A stretch of 10,210 bases of DNA, taken from an uncultured Candidatus Saccharibacteria bacterium (GTDB lineage Bacteria; Patescibacteriota; Saccharimonadia; Saccharimonadales; Saccharimonadaceae). Positions 7,771 to 10,210 of the stretch are shown one piece after another. The stretch lies in assembly GCA_934717805.1 (NCBI GenBank), contig CAKUZG010000019.1, positions 1 to 10,210 of the forward strand, read 5' to 3'. Below the pieces are notes generated by a model. The model had not been told where the DNA came from. It did no database searches and worked only from the letters and a program-made list of their open reading frames with translations. Position numbers and translations under genes: made by a program. How positions within the stretch are numbered: the first letter of the stretch is position 1; the number at the start of each line of letters is the position of its first letter.

Positions 7771-8097
7771 TGAGCCAAAATGATAAACTGGAGTTATTTT
7801 CAAAGCCATTTGAGTTTGAGAAGCGTGGGAATAACTATATAGCAAAATCAGATGGAGCAGTTATTACAATATATCAAAATGGCAATCATCAAATACAAGG
7901 CAAAAATGTAGATTACGCTAAAAAAATGATTGATTTTTTGCTGAAAAAAGTGATTGTGAAAGTTTTGGCAGACATATTTTAGCACATTGGAGCTTAGTAT
8001 AGAAATAAATCCAAACCTAAAAGAAAAGGCAATAAATGCTATAATTAAAGCGCTAGATGAGATTGGCTCTGAAAATGTTGTTTTTGTGAAAAATTAA
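7770..8097 (+). pseudogene. Small third gene of the abiE-like operon, broken by two apparent single-base deletions
   Basis: From ATG 7770 the frame stops at 7982 after 70 residues, but the coding signal continues in other frames. Adding one T to the T6 run 7934-7939 switches to DFFAEKSDCESFGRHI. Adding one T to the T4 run 7977-7980 then switches to STLELSIEINPNLKEKAINA and on to ENVVFVKN and TAA 8095-8097. The repaired product would be about 109 aa. Its N-terminal part (AVITIYQNGNHQIQGK, about 30-45) resembles the beta-strand hairpins of the TBP-like substrate-binding module of RNase HIII, a loose resemblance only. Translation is coupled to the toxin gene (TAATG). Both lesions are in homopolymers and identical in the mirror arm, so a sequencing or consensus error is as likely as real decay. 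Confidence 0.6.
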
Positions 8098-8115
8098 AAA
8101 ATAAAGATATGAAAA

Positions 8116-8229
8116 ATGATAACTATAAAGACAGAGGTTTTGAGTATAAATGGTATCCCCTCCGAAATCAAGCGGAATTATACTAAAAATTTAGCTAAAA
8201 AGCAAGAGCTTTTTATAAAAAAAGCATAA
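8116..8229 (+). CDS. Hypothetical 37-aa small protein
   Basis: An open frame from ATG 8116 to TAA 8227-8229 encodes a basic peptide of 37 aa (start MITIKTEVLSINGIPSEIKR, end KKQELFIKKA). The residue mix looks protein-like and the frame starts 18 nt after the preceding gene's stop. The ribosome-binding site is weak (AAAGAT about 10 nt upstream). It could instead be a remnant of a longer gene. No family is recognised. Confidence 0.4.
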   Translation: MITIKTEVLSINGIPSEIKRNYTKNLAKKQELFIKKA

Positions 8230-8257
8230 AAAATCTAACATAATATTAGGCAGAATA

Positions 8258-8539
8258 ATGATGACCGAAGAACAAAAGCTATTCTTTTGTGAACTAAATC
8301 ATATTAAAAACCAGCTTAAGAATATAGCTAAACAATGGCGTGGCTATAATAATATTTCTCTTGCTAAAATGTTGGAACAAAGAGCAGACGCTCTTGATGA
8401 GTTATGTAGCCACATAACAAGTGGTGGAGAGCGTAGGGATATTGTTGATTATAAAATTTTTTTAGATGATGCAAGAATTTTTATGTATCGCTCTATAATT
8501 GATTTTGAGAATTTTGAAAAAAAAAAAACTCAAGGCTAA
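8258..8539 (+). CDS. Hypothetical 93-aa helical protein
   Basis: The protein starts MMTEEQKLFFCELNHIKNQL and is predicted by eye to be largely alpha-helical, with two Cys, an ERRDIVDYKIFLDDARIF stretch and a Lys tail. No membrane segment or known motif is visible and I do not recognise the family. AGG about 10 nt before ATG 8258 is a modest ribosome-binding site; the second ATG (8261) is equally possible. The last residues are read through an A12 tract (8517-8528), so the true C-terminus (KKKTQG here, or NSRLKANML with one more A) is uncertain. It is the last gene before the structured RNA and the non-coding region. Confidence 0.6.
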   Translation: MMTEEQKLFFCELNHIKNQLKNIAKQWRGYNNISLAKMLEQRADALDELCSHITSGGERRDIVDYKIFLDDARIFMYRSIIDFENFEKKKTQG

Positions 8540-8548
8540 AAGCAAATA

Positions 8549-8557
8549 TGCTATAAT
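8549..8557 (+). promoter_or_regulatory. Extended -10 promoter of the structured RNA
   Basis: TGCTATAAT matches TGNTATAAT perfectly and lies 10 nt after the stop of the 93-aa gene. No protein gene follows, so the predicted start near 8564 leads directly into the pseudoknot-like RNA that ends at the terminator 8704-8735. Confidence 0.7.
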
Positions 8558-8563
8558 ATCCAT

Positions 8564-8735
8564 TGAAGCCGATAGCGATTAAACAACGCCGATATCATCA
8601 GCTTGGCTGTGTGAGCGTTGTTAATTTAACTCATAAAAATAAAATGTCGCACAGCCTTAAATATTTAAAATTTTAATTTTATTTCTTTTAGAATATCGGT
8701 AAAACAAGCACTTTGTGCTTGTAATTTTATTTTAC
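8564..8735 (+). ncRNA. Candidate structured non-coding RNA of about 170 nt
   Basis: The segment has its own promoter and terminator but no convincing ORF. Stem 1 is AACAACGC (8582-8589) with GCGTTGTT (8615-8622), 8 perfect pairs. Stem 2 is 8605-8614 with 8647-8656, 10 pairs including one G-U (core GGCTGTG/CACAGCC). The 5' strand of stem 2 lies in the loop of stem 1, which is the geometry of an H-type pseudoknot. An alternative long-range stem CCGATAT (8589-8595) with ATATCGG (8693-8699) competes for one base. GCCGATA also occurs twice, 20 nt apart (8568 and 8588). I know no family it matches. Copy-number or antisense control RNA, a type III antitoxin-like RNA and a regulatory RNA of the element are all open options. 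Confidence 0.55.
8704..8735 (+). terminator. Intrinsic terminator
   Basis: ACAAGCAC-TTT-GTGCTTGT forms an 8-bp stem with a 3-nt loop (8704-8722), followed by the T-rich run AATTTTATTTTAC. It would end the structured RNA and any read-through from the operon. Confidence 0.7.
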
Positions 8736-8737
8736 TT

Positions 8738-8751
8738 GGGGGCAAACCCCC
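8738..8751. repeat. Short GC hairpin GGGGG-CAAA-CCCCC
   Basis: A 5-bp all-GC stem with a CAAA loop, sitting just before the TACACC end of the following repeat. A similar GC hairpin, GGGC-GAA-GCCC (8941-8951), sits just after the other TACACC end, so the two resemble a pair of REP-like palindromes. Neither has a proper T-run for termination. Confidence 0.5.
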
Positions 8752-8753
8752 TT

Positions 8754-8938
8754 TACACCAAAAAAAGAAAAAATCTTATTCTTGCTACTTTAAAGAGTCC
8801 TGAGAGCTTAAAGGGCTTTTAGTGCTATCTCAGTATTACTTTTTATTTTCTATGCATAATAGACCCCTTAAAATGCGTTAAATGACAAATTGATTTTTAA
8901 GTTTAAGAAAAATACTAATCTTTTCTTTTTTTGGTGTA
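8754..8938. repeat. 185-bp segment bounded by an 18-bp perfect inverted repeat
   Basis: TACACCAAAAAAAGAAAA at 8754-8771 is the exact reverse complement of 8921-8938. The segment encloses the first long direct repeat and has no ORF. It could be a miniature non-autonomous element or a transcript able to fold end to end. Most of the inverted repeat is A-rich, so part of the match may be low complexity. No target duplication is evident. Confidence 0.4.
8755..8900 (+). repeat. Long imperfect direct repeat, copy A
   Basis: About 146 bp, matching 9100-9244 in the same orientation. The shared order is ACACC-A(n)-GAAAAAATCTTATTCTTG, then CCTGAGAGCTTAAA with GCTTTTAGTGC and ATCTC, then a 47-bp core (8854-8900) beginning GCATAATAGACCCC and ending TTGATTTTTAA. 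The core is 46/47 identical between copies. The repeat has no coding potential; conservation of the core over the flanks suggests a functional site or RNA. Confidence 0.8.
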
Positions 8939-8940
8939 TA

Positions 8941-8951
8941 GGGCGAAGCCC
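8941..8951. repeat. Short GC hairpin GGGC-GAA-GCCC
   Basis: A 4-bp GC stem with a GAA loop directly after the GGTGTATA end of the 185-bp segment. It is followed by A's rather than T's on this strand and preceded by T's on the other, so it does not fit an intrinsic terminator in either direction. Confidence 0.45.
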
Positions 8952-8969
8952 AAAAAAGAAAATAATTTT

Positions 8970-8998
8970 TGCTATATTGTATCCGCGCGCGGCATACA
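8970..8998 (+). promoter_or_regulatory. Promoter-like box overlapped by a GC-rich dyad (possible operator)
   Basis: TGCTATATT (8970-8978) is a near-perfect extended -10 box. It runs into a dyad made of TGTAT (8978-8982), the self-complementary CCGCGCGCGG (8983-8992) and ATACA (8994-8998), placed where transcription would start. A 10-bp pure GC island in such AT-rich DNA is striking. A repressor-controlled promoter is one reading. No ORF follows, so any product would be RNA, perhaps covering copy B of the long repeat. Confidence 0.4.
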
Positions 8999-9099
8999 GA
9001 AATTCTTAAAAAATTAAAAAGTTAAATGCTTTAAAATACGATAAAATAAATATTTAAAGTCTCTTATCAAGCTTTTCGTTTTATCTCAAAATTTTCATT

Positions 9100-9244
9100 A
9101 CACCAAAAAAGAAAAAATCTTATTCTTGGTATTTTAAAAGCCTGAGAGCTTAAAAAGCTTTTAGTGCCATCTCTCGGTATCAATTTTTATTTTTTAAGCA
9201 TAATAGACCCCTTAAAATGCGTTAAATGGCAAATTGATTTTTAA
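9100..9244 (+). repeat. Long imperfect direct repeat, copy B
   Basis: Partner of 8755-8900, about 345 bp downstream. The 47-bp core is at 9198-9244 and differs from copy A by one base (AAATGG versus AAATGA). Upstream of the core, CCTGAGAGCTTAAAAAGC and GCTTTTAGTGCCATCTC could form small hairpins (AAAAGC with GCTTTT, GAGA with TCTC). Unlike copy A it lacks the inverted TTTTCTTTTTTTGGTGTA end. Confidence 0.8.
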
Positions 9245-9282
9245 TCTTACTAAAATTCCAAGAACATTTTTTTATTTAAATT

Positions 9283-9303
9283 AGTATCCTTAAAAGTATC
9301 CTT
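9283..9303 (+). repeat. Two AGTATCCTT direct repeats, 12-bp period
   Basis: AGTATCCTT at 9283-9291 and again at 9295-9303, separated by AAA. They lie about 50 bp inside the tRNA-tail-like sequence, where arm-type sites for tyrosine integrases are commonly found. Protein binding is inferred from position only. Confidence 0.5.
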
Positions 9304-9350
9304 GAAAAAAATTAAAAATATATATTTAATCTTTTAGATATATTTTAATA

Positions 9351-9369
9351 GGTCCTGCCCCTGCAACCA
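9351..9369 (+). other. tRNA 3'-tail-like sequence, putative attachment site (attR-like)
   Basis: GGTCCTGCCCCTGCAACCA resembles the last bases of a bacterial tRNA gene including the encoded CCA, most like initiator tRNA-Met, which ends ...GCAACCA in E. coli. Sequence upstream of GTCCTGCC does not continue into a T-loop, and no acceptor 5' strand or anticodon arm is present, so this is a fragment and not a tRNA gene. Tyrosine-integrase elements leave exactly such a 3' tRNA piece at their far end. The orientation fits the element lying at 5106-9350 and host DNA beyond 9370. Confidence 0.5.
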
Positions 9370-9405
9370 TTTTATTTTATGCCATTTTGCTATTTTATTT
9401 TGCCT

Positions 9406-9427
9406 TTGGCTCATATTCATAAGCCAA
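9406..9427. repeat. Small inverted repeat TTGGCT...AGCCAA
   Basis: TTGGCT (9406-9411) pairs with AGCCAA (9422-9427) around a short AT loop, followed by TCAGTTTTTAATC. It is a weak terminator-like hairpin just beyond the putative attachment site. ATTTTATTTT recurs around it (9369, 9392, 9441). Confidence 0.35.
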
Positions 9428-9529
9428 TCAGTTTTTAATCATTTTATTTTGCGTAATCTTGCTGTGTATTATTTACAAGCGCTAAACTTGTTTTAAGCAT
9501 CTTTTTTATAGCCATCTTATTAAACGCCA

Positions 9530-10210
9530 CACCAAATTTCCAATAACAAAACAATACAAATTTTAAAATTTTAATCCAATTCAACACGCCAAAAACCCAA
9601 ATTTGTCACACCGTTACAAAAAAAAAAAAACAAACCGCCTAAATTTTAAAAGTTATTTTTAATCCACCAGCAAAAATCCCGCCCGCTTAGCTCTTAGCCA
9701 CGCGCACGCGCCCGTCAATCAAACCGCCACGCCATTAAAATTTCGCACCAATCTCTTAGCCAAATGAAATTTTAAAATTTCATTCATAAATCCGCCAAAT
9801 TTTAACCACGCGCCACGCAAATTTTTATCCACCAAACCGCCAAAATTTTAAAAGTTGATTTTTAATCCACACCAAATTCTCAGCCACGCGCCCAAACCAC
9901 CTACCGCTCGCACCCGTTCGCATTTACCCGCCTACTCCGCTAGCCATTTGCGCTACGCCATTATAAAACCCATCACATTTTTTAACCCGCTCCAAAATCC
10001 CGCCCGCCAAATCTTAGCCACGCGCCCTGTGTGCGCGCTACGCGCCAAATCGCCCTGCCCTAATCGCCTTGCGCGCACCCAAAACCAAACGCCACGCCCT
10101 TTATTCTCACTACGCACCCACAAACCCAACCCCAAAACCACCAAAATTTATAAAACATTTACCAAATTTTAAAGAAATTTATTAAAATTTTTAAAAAATT
10201 GAAATTTTTT
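9530..10210. other. Long non-coding mosaic of AT-rich and CACGCGCC-type words
   Basis: No credible gene in about 680 bp. Blocks such as AAATTTTAAAAGTT followed by TTTTTAATCCAC occur twice (from about 9642 and 9842). AATCCCGCCCGC occurs twice (about 9675 and 9997), and TTAGCCACGCGC or close variants four times. GC-rich blocks on this strand carry far more C than G. A13 lies at 9618-9630. TTATCCACC (9825-9833) is one base off the classical DnaA box, but a single site is weak evidence for an origin. The contrast with the genes and with 8540-9370 suggests different ancestry, perhaps chromosomal flank outside the element. Reading frames here encode Pro/Arg/Thr-rich strings without family features. 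Confidence 0.55.

Larger units (their letters stand above)
1..10210. repeat. Window-wide gap-free inverted repeat, two 5,105-bp arms
   Basis: The second half is the reverse complement of the first, with axis 5105/5106. I checked the outer 55 bases and the 65 bases flanking the axis base by base without finding a mismatch, and all longer reading frames occur as identical pairs whose coordinates sum to 10211. There is no loop or spacer; the axis reads CATAT|ATATG, flanked by TTAGGC. Long spacer-less palindromes are normally cut by SbcCD-type nucleases or lost, so a real circular or chromosomal copy would be surprising. A fold-back read or assembly artefact is the simplest explanation. An inverted dimer, or a linear hairpin-ended molecule opened in the assembly, would look the same. 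Confidence 0.97.

Noticed and set aside
7627..7845. 72-codon frame antisense to the toxin gene (and its mirror 2366-2584)
   Set aside because: Shadow of the AbiEii coding frame; its Phe/Ser/Leu-rich hydrophobic look is the normal complement of Lys-rich coding DNA.
8109..8186. 25-codon frame from ATG 8109
   Set aside because: Overlaps the longer 37-codon frame, which gives a more protein-like sequence in a single uninterrupted frame.
8941..8951. GGGCGAAGCCC as an intrinsic terminator
   Set aside because: The T-run is on the wrong side in both directions.
8754..9244. CRISPR array
   Set aside because: Only two long, unevenly spaced, imperfect repeats; no short regular repeats and no cas genes.
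9825..9833. DnaA box TTATCCACC as evidence of a replication origin
   Set aside because: A single site with one mismatch, no clustered boxes and no replication gene nearby.
9953..10144. 63-codon frame on the opposite strand (and its mirror 67-258)
   Set aside because: Gly/Val/Arg-rich translation of the same C-rich repeats; no start signal and no family features.
9855..10172. 105-codon frame in the GC-rich mosaic (and its mirror 39-356)
   Set aside because: It starts with TTG, has no ribosome-binding site, and its product is a Pro/Thr/Arg-rich low-complexity string that follows the repeated DNA words, unlike the neighbouring proteins.

Overview
The window is one long inverted repeat. Base i pairs with base 10211-i. 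The axis lies between 5105 and 5106, inside an AT-alternating centre (CATAT|ATATG) with no spacer. I compared the outer 55 bases and the 65 bases on each side of the axis directly and found no mismatch. Every open reading frame of 60 or more codons also has an identical mirror copy. The information content is therefore a single 5,105-bp unit, best read rightwards from 5106 to 10210; positions 1-5105 are its reverse complement. A gap-free palindrome of this size is not expected to be stable in a bacterial replicon. The exact symmetry, shared homopolymer indels included, suggests a fold-back assembly or amplification product. A covalently closed (hairpin) linear molecule is a less likely alternative.

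The DNA suggests Campylobacter or a close epsilonproteobacterial relative, with moderate confidence. It is very AT-rich, has many AAATTTTAAA-type words, shows extended -10 promoters (TGNTATAAT) without clear -35 boxes, and carries an AbiEii toxin and a plasmid/island-type Toprim protein.

Layout of the unit, right copy: 5106-5558 holds the broken 3' part of a lysine- and glutamate-rich gene, possibly mobilisation-related. It overlaps by 4 bp a complete 341-aa Toprim primase-like gene (5555-6580). A promoter at 6590-6598 precedes an operon of a 131-aa putative antitoxin (6633-7028), an AbiEii/AbiGii-family nucleotidyltransferase toxin (7021-7770) and a small frameshifted gene (7770-8097). A 37-aa ORF (8116-8229) and a 93-aa hypothetical gene (8258-8539) follow. 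Next comes a probable structured RNA of about 170 nt (8564-8735) with its own promoter, a pseudoknot-like fold and a terminator. Then come two long imperfect direct repeats (8755-8900 and 9100-9244), a GC-rich dyad over a promoter-like box (8970-8998), two 12-bp-spaced AGTATCCTT repeats (9283-9303), and a 19-bp sequence that looks like the 3' tail of a tRNA gene ending in CCA (9351-9369). From about 9370 onward the DNA is non-coding and, beyond about 9530, becomes a mosaic of CACGCGCC-type GC-rich words and AT-rich words.

My reading is that the unit is the edge of an integrated mobile element (primase, toxin-antitoxin, accessory genes, regulatory RNA) ending at a tRNA-derived attachment site, with flanking DNA beyond it. 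It appears twice because the contig folds back on itself. Three apparent frameshifts are each repaired by adding one base to a homopolymer (positions 5469-5482, 7934-7939, 7977-7980). That pattern suggests consensus errors as much as real gene decay.
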